64,000 nucleotides of DNA, taken from assembly GCF_900089075.1 (NCBI RefSeq), contig NZ_LT593747.1:385238-449237 (forward strand), given 5' to 3'. The notes beneath the pieces were generated by a model. It searched no databases. It was given only the letters and a program-made list of their open reading frames with translations, and had not been told where the DNA came from. The position numbers were made by a program, and so were the translations under genes. Positions within the stretch are counted from its first letter, which is position 1; every line of letters starts with the position of its first letter. This document shows positions 33,453-41,233 of this stretch, piece after piece. The stretch is from Vaginella massiliensis (GTDB lineage: Bacteria > Bacteroidota > Bacteroidia > Flavobacteriales > Weeksellaceae).

Positions 33453-33526
33453 GGTCGCGTAGCTCAGTTGGATAGAGCATCTGCCTTCTAAGCAGACGGT
33501 CAGGGGTTCGAATCCCTTCGCGATCA
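33453..33526 (+). tRNA. tRNA-Arg (TCT), copy 2
   Basis: Identical to copy 1 at 33148-33221, with an identical 24-base spacer from the tRNA-Pro in both units. Confidence 0.95.
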
Positions 33527-33537
33527 CAAAAAAAATA

Positions 33538-33562
33538 CCTGATTATGATGAAAATAATCAGG
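33538..33562. terminator. Bidirectional terminator after the tRNA cluster
   Basis: CCTGATTA pairs with TAATCAGG, with an A run before and a T run after. It serves the tRNA transcript on the plus strand and the permease gene on the minus strand. Confidence 0.8.
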
Positions 33563-33592
33563 ATTTTTATTTTTTAGCGTTTCATTTTACGG

Positions 33593-34780
33593 TTATTTCA
33601 CCTGTCTAGCCATCAACCAACTTACAAAACTTCCGATTCCCATTACGGTAAGCATCACAATGAGATAATTTTTTAGGGCAAATTCGAAAGGAAAAGGAAT
33701 CAACGGCCCAGCATACACCAAGGGATAATGTATTTGGATAAAGCCAAGTATCGTTGCTATGATAAGTCCGATAACCATAGCAATGGCGGTAATGATCAAT
33801 CCAGTGTAAAAGAAAATAAGTCTAACGCCAGATCTTGTAAGCCCGAAACTAAACATGGTTTTTATCTCTTCTTTCTTGTCTAGTATAATGATGATGATGG
33901 TTCCTGCTAGATTGAAACAAGCGATGATGATGACTAAGGTGAAAATGAGATAGATGATCAAATTCTCGATGTTCATCACCTTGAGGAAAGCCGAATCTAA
34001 ATCTTTTCGTGTCTGTACCAAATAGGCCGAACCTAAACTTTCGGCCAATGTTTTTTTATAATACGAAAGGTCTTTAGTTCCTTTGGTTTTGACTTCAATT
34101 GCATATGCATCTTCGGGCGATAAATTGAGCAATGTTTGCCCTACGGTTAATGGGCCAAAGATGTATTTATCGTACTGATCGTTCCAAAAAAATACCCCAG
34201 CATTATAAGTTTCCAACGAAACAAACGCATCTTCTTCGCGTTTAAGAATATTGGTGCCCGGTTTTGGCATGATGAGTTTTACAGGGATTTGTCCGTCTAC
34301 AAAAAGTTGCAATCGTGATGCAATGCCCTCAGAAGCGATAATTTCTTTGGGGGCTGCATCATAGTGGAAAACACGACCCGCAAACACAGCAGTATCAATT
34401 CTAGAATTTTTCAGAAATTGCTCATCGACGCTCTTTAGATAGGCAATATCTTCGAAATCTTTGTGTTGGATGTATACTTTCTCTTCGATTACTTTAGCAA
34501 AAGAAACGACATTGGCATTGTTTTTCAACTGTTTTTCGACTTCTTCAATTGCAGGGAGAACCTTGCCTTTTGCCGGACTAATCTTGATTTCTGTATTCAC
34601 ATTGCTGTAGAATTTCAGGTTCATCGTTTCTAAGCCCGAGAACACCGACAAGATAACAAATAATGCTGCGGTAGCGACCAAGATGGCAATCACTGCAATC
34701 GAGGTGATGATGTTCACCGCATTGGTATTAGCGCTCGAAAAAAAATAACGGCGAGCAATGTAAAACGGAATATTTCTCAT
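33593..34780 (-). CDS. FtsX/LolE-type ABC transporter permease
   Basis: A 395-residue inner-membrane protein of the LolC/LolE/MacB permease type. It has the opening IARRYFFSS, one N-terminal membrane helix (ITSIAVIAILVATAALFVILSV), a periplasmic domain of about 220 residues and three C-terminal helices (about 265-300, 320-345, 365-385). Such permeases work with a LolD-like ATPase to release lipoproteins from the inner membrane. The ATPase is not encoded nearby. It starts 6 bases after rbfA and is probably co-transcribed with it. It could also serve another export process. Confidence 0.88.
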   Translation of the reverse strand: MRNIPFYIARRYFFSSANTNAVNIITSIAVIAILVATAALFVILSVFSGLETMNLKFYSNVNTEIKISPAKGKVLPAIEEVEKQLKNNANVVSFAKVIEEKVYIQHKDFEDIAYLKSVDEQFLKNSRIDTAVFAGRVFHYDAAPKEIIASEGIASRLQLFVDGQIPVKLIMPKPGTNILKREEDAFVSLETYNAGVFFWNDQYDKYIFGPLTVGQTLLNLSPEDAYAIEVKTKGTKDLSYYKKTLAESLGSAYLVQTRKDLDSAFLKVMNIENLIIYLIFTLVIIIACFNLAGTIIIIILDKKEEIKTMFSFGLTRSGVRLIFFYTGLIITAIAMVIGLIIATILGFIQIHYPLVYAGPLIPFPFEFALKNYLIVMLTVMGIGSFVSWLMARQVK

Positions 34781-34786
34781 TCGAAA

Positions 34787-35146
34787 TTATAAAATAGGAT
34801 TGTTGCCTTTGCCTTGTAATGCTCGGTCTATCTTATCGATTTCGTCAAGTGTATTGTCCAATTTGAAGATCAACTCTGGCGTAATACGCATTTGTTTCGA
34901 AGCGCCTCTAGATAAAATCCCTCTAAAAGTTGGAGTTTGTGTTATGATTTCTTTCAAAATATCGTCTTTCTTATCATTGGGGAAGATGCTCAGGTAGATT
35001 TTGGCAACACCCAAGTCTGGCGAAACATTCACCTCTGTAACGCTGATCAAATTTCCGGGGTAAAATTCTACCGCCCATTTACGAAAAGCTTCTGCTAATT
35101 CTTCTTGAAATAATTTACCGACTTTCTGTTGTCTATTGCTATCCAA
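34787..35146 (-). CDS. rbfA: Ribosome-binding factor A
   Basis: A 119-residue KH-like protein that binds the 30S subunit and helps 16S rRNA 5'-end maturation. The family opening QQKVGKLFQEELAEAFRKWA is followed by SVTEVNVSPDLGVAKIYLSI and the typical ending RGASKQMRITPELIFKLDNT. Length is normal. The permease gene follows after 6 bases, a pairing that I recall from other Flavobacteriia. Confidence 0.95.
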   Translation of the reverse strand: MDSNRQQKVGKLFQEELAEAFRKWAVEFYPGNLISVTEVNVSPDLGVAKIYLSIFPNDKKDDILKEIITQTPTFRGILSRGASKQMRITPELIFKLDNTLDEIDKIDRALQGKGNNPIL

Positions 35147-35183
35147 AATTTATTTTTTTAAGGTACAAAGGTAGGCATTTATC

Positions 35184-35756
35184 TCAAAAATTGCTCTTTG
35201 TTGCCTTTTCTATTTCAAATCTTTTATTCAGTTTCAAGGTGTATAAGAGGTAAGTCTCCACTTGTTTTTGCTTTTTTACTTCAAGCTGTTTTATTGGAAT
35301 TTTTAATTCGAACGCCTCATCATAGTCAACCAAATATTTCTTTTTGTTCAATTGATAAATTAATCGATACCAAGCATCTATAGGCTGATGAATCAGAATA
35401 TATTTGGGGTAAAGATGCTCCAAATTGGGTTGATAAATGATTGGAATTTCGAGCATTTCTAAATCGATTTTTCCTTTGCAGTAGATTTTTATTTTATTTT
35501 CACAAAAACTTTGCTCATCAACCCAATAAGGATGAAGCAGTTTTATACCATATTCGTCAAAAGAAATCTCTTCAAATTGTATCGATTGCGAATCCAACCA
35601 CACTTCCAAATCTACCGTAGGGGCAAATTGTTTTTTAAGGTCGTCGATGATATAGTTGTATAACTCATGCTTTATCTGAAAAACGTTTTTTTCTTGAGCC
35701 GATAGACAGATAACAAAAAAAGTAGCGAGTAGAGCAAAATATGTTTTAATGTTCAT
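35184..35756 (-). CDS. Exported protein of unknown function
   Basis: A 190-residue protein with a Sec signal peptide (MNIKTYFALLATFFVICLSA, cleavage before QEK). I chose the ATG at 35756 because it directly gives this peptide; a TTG 13 codons upstream would add a charged extension. The mature protein is rich in aromatic and charged residues and contains no known motif. It lies 37 bases upstream of rbfA in the same direction, so it may belong to the same transcript. Confidence 0.65.
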   Translation of the reverse strand: MNIKTYFALLATFFVICLSAQEKNVFQIKHELYNYIIDDLKKQFAPTVDLEVWLDSQSIQFEEISFDEYGIKLLHPYWVDEQSFCENKIKIYCKGKIDLEMLEIPIIYQPNLEHLYPKYILIHQPIDAWYRLIYQLNKKKYLVDYDEAFELKIPIKQLEVKKQKQVETYLLYTLKLNKRFEIEKATKSNF

Positions 35757-35988
35757 CTGATTTTCAATTTGATCATTTTTGGACAAATCACCCAATAATA
35801 AACGTAAATTTGATTAAAAATTAGGTCAAAAATGTTAAATTTTTGATAAAAGTAGAAATTTAACCTTGTCTAAATACTGATTTGAATAAAATGTTTTATA
35901 AATTCGCACCTCAAATAATTTATTCATAAAGTTAGGTTTTACGTTATGTAAACATAACTGAGAGTTTTTATAGTAGTTTAGGTTGGTT
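35757..35988. other. Intergenic stretch
   Basis: No gene is seen. An inverted pair TTACGTTATGTAA and CATAACTGA near 35938-35961 could be a small regulatory hairpin; otherwise the sequence is plain AT-rich. Confidence 0.3.
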
Positions 35989-36014
35989 AATAATCCCCTT
36001 TTTCGGGGATTATT
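35989..36014. terminator. Strong bidirectional terminator
   Basis: AATAATCCCC pairs perfectly with GGGGATTATT around TTTTTC, followed by a T run. On the minus strand it ends the M28 peptidase gene, whose stop is 5 bases away. Confidence 0.85.
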
Positions 36015-36018
36015 TTTT

Positions 36019-37122
36019 TTAGATCCTTTCTACAAAATCGATAAGCAATTGTTTTATTTCGGCAAATTTATCCAAACTCAACGATTTGTAATCGTCTCGA
36101 GGATCGTGATAATAACTTTTGGCACCCAGCGTATAAATGTAAAAACTCTTGATGCCCAATGCATGAAAAAAGCAATGATCCGAATTGCAGGCTTCGCCAC
36201 GAGTTTTAATTTGCGGCACATATTTATTTTCACGATTGATGCTTTGCAAAACCTCCAATTCTTTTGCGTGAATCGTACCATTTACAACTTGTATTCCGTC
36301 TTCTCCAGTACCCAAAATATCGAGATTGATGAGCATTTTTATCCTGTTCAAATCAAACAGCGGGTTTTCTACAAAATACTGTGAGCCAATCAAGCCGGCT
36401 TCTTCTGCAGCGAAAGCTATAAAAACTAGGGTATGTTTTGGTGGTTGCTTGCCAAAATGTTTAGCCAAACCCAAAAGCATGCCTACACCGCTTGCATTGT
36501 CATTCGCGCCAGGGAAAATCACCTGTTGCACCTTACCCAAATGATCGTAATGCGCTGTAATTACGATGAGGCTATCTTTCTCTTTCCCCTCCAAATATCC
36601 AATGATATTTTGCGCTCGAAATTTTGGATTGAAACTCGATTTTACTTCTGTTTTGGTCATTTCGTGATGCAGGTTTTTCCATTTTTCATCGATGATCAAG
36701 GTGGTCGAATCGCTTTGTGAAGTGCTCAGACTTGCTAGTTTTTGAGCGTTATCGTAAATGTATTTTACTTTATTCGTCGCGTTTTCTTTGGGATGAGAAG
36801 CAGAATTTGGATAAACGATATAATCTATTCCGTACAACAATGGTTGATGATTGAATTCTAATGTTGCCTCTTCGATGTAATTGATCGGAAACTCGAACTC
36901 CTGAAAATAATTTTGGTCGAAAGATTTCAATTTCATTTTACCAAATTTCTTTGCAAGAAAAAAAGCGGCTTTTTGCATGCCATTGTCTACATATCCGCGA
37001 CCAGAAAAATTTTTCGAAGTTAAAGTTTTGATGGCTCGTTTTTCGAAATTGATATTTTGAGCCGACACAACACCTTTTCCGAAAAAGAAAAGCAGCAGCA
37101 GAAGATTGAGAAAATATTTCAT
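36019..37122 (-). CDS. M28 family zinc peptidase, secreted
   Basis: A 367-residue aminopeptidase-like protein with a Sec signal peptide (MKYFLNLLLLLFFFGKGVVS, cleavage after AQ). The zinc ligands of clan MH are visible: His in ITAHYDHLG (about 191), Asp in GANDNASGVGMLL (about 205), Glu-Glu in AFAAEEAGLIGS (about 240), Asp in INLDILGTG and a final His in SDHCFFHALG (about 317). It probably releases N-terminal amino acids from peptides in the periplasm. It is divergent from the thiolase gene. Confidence 0.93.
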   Translation of the reverse strand: MKYFLNLLLLLFFFGKGVVSAQNINFEKRAIKTLTSKNFSGRGYVDNGMQKAAFFLAKKFGKMKLKSFDQNYFQEFEFPINYIEEATLEFNHQPLLYGIDYIVYPNSASHPKENATNKVKYIYDNAQKLASLSTSQSDSTTLIIDEKWKNLHHEMTKTEVKSSFNPKFRAQNIIGYLEGKEKDSLIVITAHYDHLGKVQQVIFPGANDNASGVGMLLGLAKHFGKQPPKHTLVFIAFAAEEAGLIGSQYFVENPLFDLNRIKMLINLDILGTGEDGIQVVNGTIHAKELEVLQSINRENKYVPQIKTRGEACNSDHCFFHALGIKSFYIYTLGAKSYYHDPRDDYKSLSLDKFAEIKQLLIDFVERI

Positions 37123-37224
37123 TGAATTTCTGAATTAAACACAAACAAATTTGATTAAAAAAAGCCAATAAATTATCCTATATTGCAGGTCAATAATTTA
37201 AAATTCAGAAAAAAACACATCAAA

Positions 37225-38403
37225 ATGAAAGAAGTAGTGATCGTTTCAGCTGCGAGAACGCCAATGGGTTCTTTTTTAGGAAGTTTGTCGAGCGTACCAG
37301 CAACCACTTTGGGTTCTATCGCCATCAAAGGAGCATTGGATAAAGTAAATTTAGACCCTTCGTTGGTAGACGAAGTTTATATGGGAAATGTTTTGCAAGC
37401 GGGCGAAGGGCAAGCACCAGCAAGACAGGCCATGATAAAAGCAGGAATACCAAATTCGGCTCCGGCAACCACTGTAAACAAAGTATGCGCTTCTGGATTG
37501 AAAGCGATAATGTTGGCAGCGCAAGCGATTCGCTTGGGCGATGCAGAAGTTGTAGTCGCGGGAGGTATGGAAAACATGTCGATGGTACCTTTTTACTCAC
37601 CAAACACCCGCACTGGAAATAAATATGGTAATACCACTTTATTGGACGGAATTGTAACCGATGGTTTGCAAGACGCCTACAACAAAGAAATGATGGGAAC
37701 ATGTGGCGATGCCTGTGCAGAAAAACACAACATATCGCGCGAGATGCAAGATGAATTTGCCATCAACTCATATAAAAAATCAGCGGCGGCATGGGAAGCT
37801 GGAAAGTTTGATAATGAGGTGGTTCCAGTAGAAATTCCACAACGCAGAGGCGAACCAGTAGTCGTAAAAGAAGACGAAGAATACAAAAATGTACGTTTCG
37901 ACAAAGTACCAGAATTACGCCCTGTATTCTCGAAAGACGGAACAGTGACGGCAGCGAATGCCTCAACCATCAATGATGGTGCTTCTGCATTGGTTTTGAT
38001 GTCTGCCGAAAAAGCCAACGAATTAGGTTTGAAACCATTGGCAAAAGTAGTTGCCTATGCCGATGCGGCGCACGAGCCAGAATGGTTTACCACTGCACCA
38101 GCAAAAGCGGTAGAGAAATTACTTGCAAAAGCAGGCACGAGCGCAGCAGATGTAGATTTTTGGGAGTTCAACGAAGCTTTTTCTGTTGTCGGAATTGTAA
38201 ACGCACAATTGTTAAATATAGATTCGTCTAAAATTAACGTGAATGGTGGAGCAGTTTCTCTTGGACATCCACTAGGAAATTCGGGGTCTAGAATTGTGGT
38301 AACCTTGTTGAATGTTTTAGCGCAAAACAATGGTAAAGTAGGCGTTGCAGCAATTTGTAACGGAGGAGGAGGAGCCTCTGCTTTGATGATCGAACGAATT
38401 TAA
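37225..38403 (+). CDS. Acetyl-CoA C-acetyltransferase (thiolase)
   Basis: A 392-residue thiolase that condenses two acetyl-CoA or cleaves 3-ketoacyl-CoA. Active-site Cys is in NKVCASGLKAIM (about 87), His in GGAVSLGHPLGNSG (about 348) and the second Cys in AAICNGGGGASAL (about 378). I start at ATG 37225 (MKEVVIVSAARTP), the usual family start, rather than the in-frame TTG at 37183. It could supply acetoacetyl-CoA for the scoA-scoB CoA-transferase encoded further right. A terminator follows. Confidence 0.95.
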   Translation: MKEVVIVSAARTPMGSFLGSLSSVPATTLGSIAIKGALDKVNLDPSLVDEVYMGNVLQAGEGQAPARQAMIKAGIPNSAPATTVNKVCASGLKAIMLAAQAIRLGDAEVVVAGGMENMSMVPFYSPNTRTGNKYGNTTLLDGIVTDGLQDAYNKEMMGTCGDACAEKHNISREMQDEFAINSYKKSAAAWEAGKFDNEVVPVEIPQRRGEPVVVKEDEEYKNVRFDKVPELRPVFSKDGTVTAANASTINDGASALVLMSAEKANELGLKPLAKVVAYADAAHEPEWFTTAPAKAVEKLLAKAGTSAADVDFWEFNEAFSVVGIVNAQLLNIDSSKINVNGGAVSLGHPLGNSGSRIVVTLLNVLAQNNGKVGVAAICNGGGGASALMIERI

Positions 38404-38422
38404 TTTCAATAGAATATAAAAG

Positions 38423-38448
38423 AGCATTTTCAAGATGATGAAAATGCT
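38423..38448 (+). terminator. Terminator of the thiolase gene
   Basis: AGCATTTTCA pairs with TGAAAATGCT around AGATGA, followed by TTTTTTG. Confidence 0.85.
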
Positions 38449-38493
38449 TTTTTGTTTCAACAAATTTCTGAACTTAGTTTAGATAAAACCTTT

Positions 38494-38501
38494 TATCTTT
38501 G
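38494..38501 (+). promoter_or_regulatory. accA -7 element
   Basis: TATCTTTG fits TAnnTTTG, 34 bases before the accA ATG. A -33 TTG is not evident. Confidence 0.45.
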
Positions 38502-38535
38502 TAAGATTAGAATGCTAAAATGCTAATAAGTCATT

Positions 38536-39489
38536 ATGGAATACTTAGAATTTGAACAACCTATAAAAGATTTGATGGATCAACTTCAAAGTTGCCAAGT
38601 TGTGGGAGCAGAAAGTGGTGTGAACATCAAACAAGCGTGTGTAGAAATAGAGATTGCGATAGAACAAAAGAAAAAAGAAATCTATGGGAATCTCACTCCG
38701 TGGCAACGAGTGCAATTGTCTCGTCATCCGTCAAGACCTTATACCTTAGATTATATCTACGGAATCACCAATAATAATTTTGTCGAAATACATGGTGATC
38801 GAAACTATGCAGACGACAAAGCAATGGTGGGCGGTATGGGAAAAATAGGAGATCAGACCTATATGTTTATCGGACAACAAAAAGGAAAAAACACCAAAGA
38901 AAGACAATACCGCAGATTTGGTATGGCAAATCCAGAAGGCTACCGCAAGGCTTTACGGTTGATGAAGTTGGCAGAGAAATTCAATATTCCGATTGTAACG
39001 TTTATCGATACTCCAGGTGCTTATCCAGGATTAGAAGCCGAAGAACGTGGACAGGGTGAAGCCATTGCCCGCAACATCTACGAAATGCTAAAAATTACCG
39101 TACCCATCATCACTATTGTAATTGGTGAAGGTGCAAGTGGTGGTGCATTAGGAATTGGCGTCGGGAATAAGGTATTCATGTTAGAAAATACTTGGTATTC
39201 TGTCATTTCACCAGAAAACTGTTCGACTATTTTGTGGCGATCTTGGGACTATAAAGAACAAGCAGCCGCTCAAATGAAATTGACGGGACCAGATATGCTA
39301 GAGTTAGGATTGATCGAAGACATCATCAAAGAACCATTGGGAGGAGCGCACTACGACCCGAAAACCACTTACGATACGGTACGTGAAAAAATTGTTTCGA
39401 CCTACAATGAGCTTAAAAAACTTTCGACAGAAAAATTAACGAAACAACGCCAAGACCGATTTATTGCTTTTGGGGAGTACAGCGAATAA
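38536..39489 (+). CDS. accA: Acetyl-CoA carboxylase carboxyltransferase subunit alpha
   Basis: A 317-residue subunit of acetyl-CoA carboxylase; with AccD it transfers the carboxyl group from biotin to acetyl-CoA, forming malonyl-CoA for fatty acid synthesis. Family segments: [77 protein letters not shown] and [15 protein letters not shown]. Complete length. It is followed by a terminator, so it is a single-gene transcript. Confidence 0.97.
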   Translation: MEYLEFEQPIKDLMDQLQSCQVVGAESGVNIKQACVEIEIAIEQKKKEIYGNLTPWQRVQLSRHPSRPYTLDYIYGITNNNFVEIHGDRNYADDKAMVGGMGKIGDQTYMFIGQQKGKNTKERQYRRFGMANPEGYRKALRLMKLAEKFNIPIVTFIDTPGAYPGLEAEERGQGEAIARNIYEMLKITVPIITIVIGEGASGGALGIGVGNKVFMLENTWYSVISPENCSTILWRSWDYKEQAAAQMKLTGPDMLELGLIEDIIKEPLGGAHYDPKTTYDTVREKIVSTYNELKKLSTEKLTKQRQDRFIAFGEYSE

Positions 39490-39528
39490 GTTGTTAACAT
39501 TCAATCAACAAAACAATCTTTATAAATT

Positions 39529-39561
39529 ACGAGATAATTAACCATGATTATCTCGTTTTTT
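39529..39561 (+). terminator. Terminator of accA
   Basis: ACGAGATAAT pairs perfectly with ATTATCTCGT around an 8-base loop, followed by six T. Confidence 0.85.
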
Positions 39562-39564
39562 AGT

Positions 39565-39572
39565 TAATTTTG
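39565..39572 (+). promoter_or_regulatory. Possible dnaB -7 element
   Basis: TAATTTTG fits TAnnTTTG and lies 7 bases before the dnaB ATG, so the leader would be very short. No -33 TTG is apparent. Confidence 0.4.
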
Positions 39573-39579
39573 GTCATCT

Positions 39580-41160
39580 ATGGAACAACTAAATCAAGAA
39601 CATAAAACAATTTCTAAAGCAGCAAATATCATCGGTCTAGAAAAGGCAAAACTACCACCACAGGCAGTTGAGTTGGAGCAAGCCGTTTTGGGTGCCATGA
39701 TGATTGATAAAAAAGGTTTGGATGAAATCATCGACATTTTGTCACCAGAAGTTTTCTACAGACCAGAACATCAAGCGATCTATGCCACGATTCAGAAATT
39801 GTTTAATGATTCGCAACCGATAGATTTGTTGACCGTTTCTAATGAATTGAAAATCAACGGAAAATTAGATCTTATAGGTGGGGATTATTATTTGATACAA
39901 CTCACCCAAAAGGTCTCTTCTGCAGCCCACGTCGAATATTATGCCCGTGCGATTCAAGAAAATTACATCAAACGTAAATTAATCGAAATTTCATCAGAAG
40001 TGATCCAAAAATCTTATGACGACACTTCAGATGTGTTTGATTTATTGGATTTTACCGAAAGTAAATTATTCGAAATTACTGAAGGCGGTATAAAAAGAAG
40101 TTATGTCGAAGCACGTTCGTTGGTACACGAAGCGATCGATAAAATCAAAGTCATGTCGACCAAAGAAGGGATGAGTGGTTTACCCTCTGGATTTACCGAA
40201 ATCGATAAAATTACTTCGGGGTGGCAAGAATCAGATTTGATTATTCTTGCTGCACGTCCTGGTATGGGGAAAACGGCTTTTATTCTCTCGATGGCAAAAA
40301 ACATGACGGTAGATTTAAAAATTCCAGTGGCTGTATTTTCTCTGGAGATGTCATCGGTACAGTTGATTACCCGTATGATTTCTGGTGAAACAGGTATTTC
40401 TGGTGAAAAATTGAGAAAAGCACAATTGGCAGATTACGAATGGAAACAGCTTTTTACCAAGGTAAAAGGATTAGAAGAAGCTCCACTGTATATCGACGAT
40501 ACACCTGCACTCTCGATATTCGATTTGCGAGCCAAAGCGAGACGGCTGGTTTCGCAACACGGTGTAAAAATGATTTTGATCGATTATCTACAATTGATGA
40601 CGGCAGGAGGGAAGGCAAATGGTAATCGTGAGCAAGAAATTTCGATGATTTCACGATCTTTGAAAGCCATTGCAAAAGAATTGAATATCCCTGTAATTGC
40701 TCTATCTCAGTTGTCACGTTCTGTAGAAACGCGCGGTGGGAGCAAAAGACCTTTGTTGTCTGACTTGCGCGAATCTGGAGCTATTGAGCAAGATGCCGAT
40801 ATTGTTTCGTTTATCTACCGACCAGAATATTACAAATTAGACGTTTGGGATGATGATGATGCAAGCCCTTGCGCTGGTCAAGCAGAATTTATCATTGCAA
40901 AACATAGAAATGGTGCTTTGGAGAATGTGCGTTTGCGTTTCATCAACGAGCAAGCAAAATTCACCGATCTCGATCGGTCTAGTTTTTCTGACGAAGTTAC
41001 CATACAGAGCTCGATGAATAAGACAAAAGAATTTGGAGCAGATAGTGATTTTACTTTCGATAGTGCCATCAATTTACCAACTGGTAATCCGCTAGATTCG
41101 TTTTCTGGTTTAGACGATTTCAAGACTACCGACGAGCAAGATGATCAATTTCCGTTTTAA
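39580..41160 (+). CDS. dnaB: Replicative DNA helicase DnaB
   Basis: A 526-residue hexameric helicase that unwinds DNA at the replication fork. The N-terminal primase-interaction domain starts at PPQAVELEQAVLGAMMID; the RecA-like domain has Walker A AARPGMGKTAF (about 227), Walker B-like MILIDYLQLM (about 335), the H4 motif ALSQLSRSVETR and the arginine-finger region LRESGAIEQDADIV. A flavobacterial C-terminal tail of about 70 residues, acidic and ending DDQFPF, may act like the SSB-type tip in protein contacts. No intein is present. Confidence 0.96.
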   Translation: MEQLNQEHKTISKAANIIGLEKAKLPPQAVELEQAVLGAMMIDKKGLDEIIDILSPEVFYRPEHQAIYATIQKLFNDSQPIDLLTVSNELKINGKLDLIGGDYYLIQLTQKVSSAAHVEYYARAIQENYIKRKLIEISSEVIQKSYDDTSDVFDLLDFTESKLFEITEGGIKRSYVEARSLVHEAIDKIKVMSTKEGMSGLPSGFTEIDKITSGWQESDLIILAARPGMGKTAFILSMAKNMTVDLKIPVAVFSLEMSSVQLITRMISGETGISGEKLRKAQLADYEWKQLFTKVKGLEEAPLYIDDTPALSIFDLRAKARRLVSQHGVKMILIDYLQLMTAGGKANGNREQEISMISRSLKAIAKELNIPVIALSQLSRSVETRGGSKRPLLSDLRESGAIEQDADIVSFIYRPEYYKLDVWDDDDASPCAGQAEFIIAKHRNGALENVRLRFINEQAKFTDLDRSSFSDEVTIQSSMNKTKEFGADSDFTFDSAINLPTGNPLDSFSGLDDFKTTDEQDDQFPF

Positions 41161-41182
41161 AGATTTGATAAGATTAATAATA

Positions 41183-41212
41183 AAAAAACTCCAAGATTTC
41201 TTGGAGTTTTTT
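41183..41212. terminator. Bidirectional terminator between dnaB and M36 gene
   Basis: AAAAAACTCCAAG pairs with CTTGGAGTTTTTT around ATTT. It serves both convergent genes. Confidence 0.88.
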
Positions 41213-41233
41213 GTGGTTTAAACGATTAGCAAA

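Larger units (their letters stand above)
32923..33526 (+). repeat. Tandem duplication of the tRNA Ser-Pro-Arg unit
   Basis: Two units of three tRNAs in the same order. Pro and Arg copies are offset by exactly 305 bases and Ser copies by 328. The Pro-Arg spacer is identical, while the Ser-Pro spacer differs by 23 bases, so the duplication is recent with one later indel. Confidence 0.9.

Noticed and set aside
32923-33526. Regular repeats that could suggest a CRISPR array
   Set aside because: The repeated units fold as complete tRNA genes with anticodons GCT, TGG and TCT.
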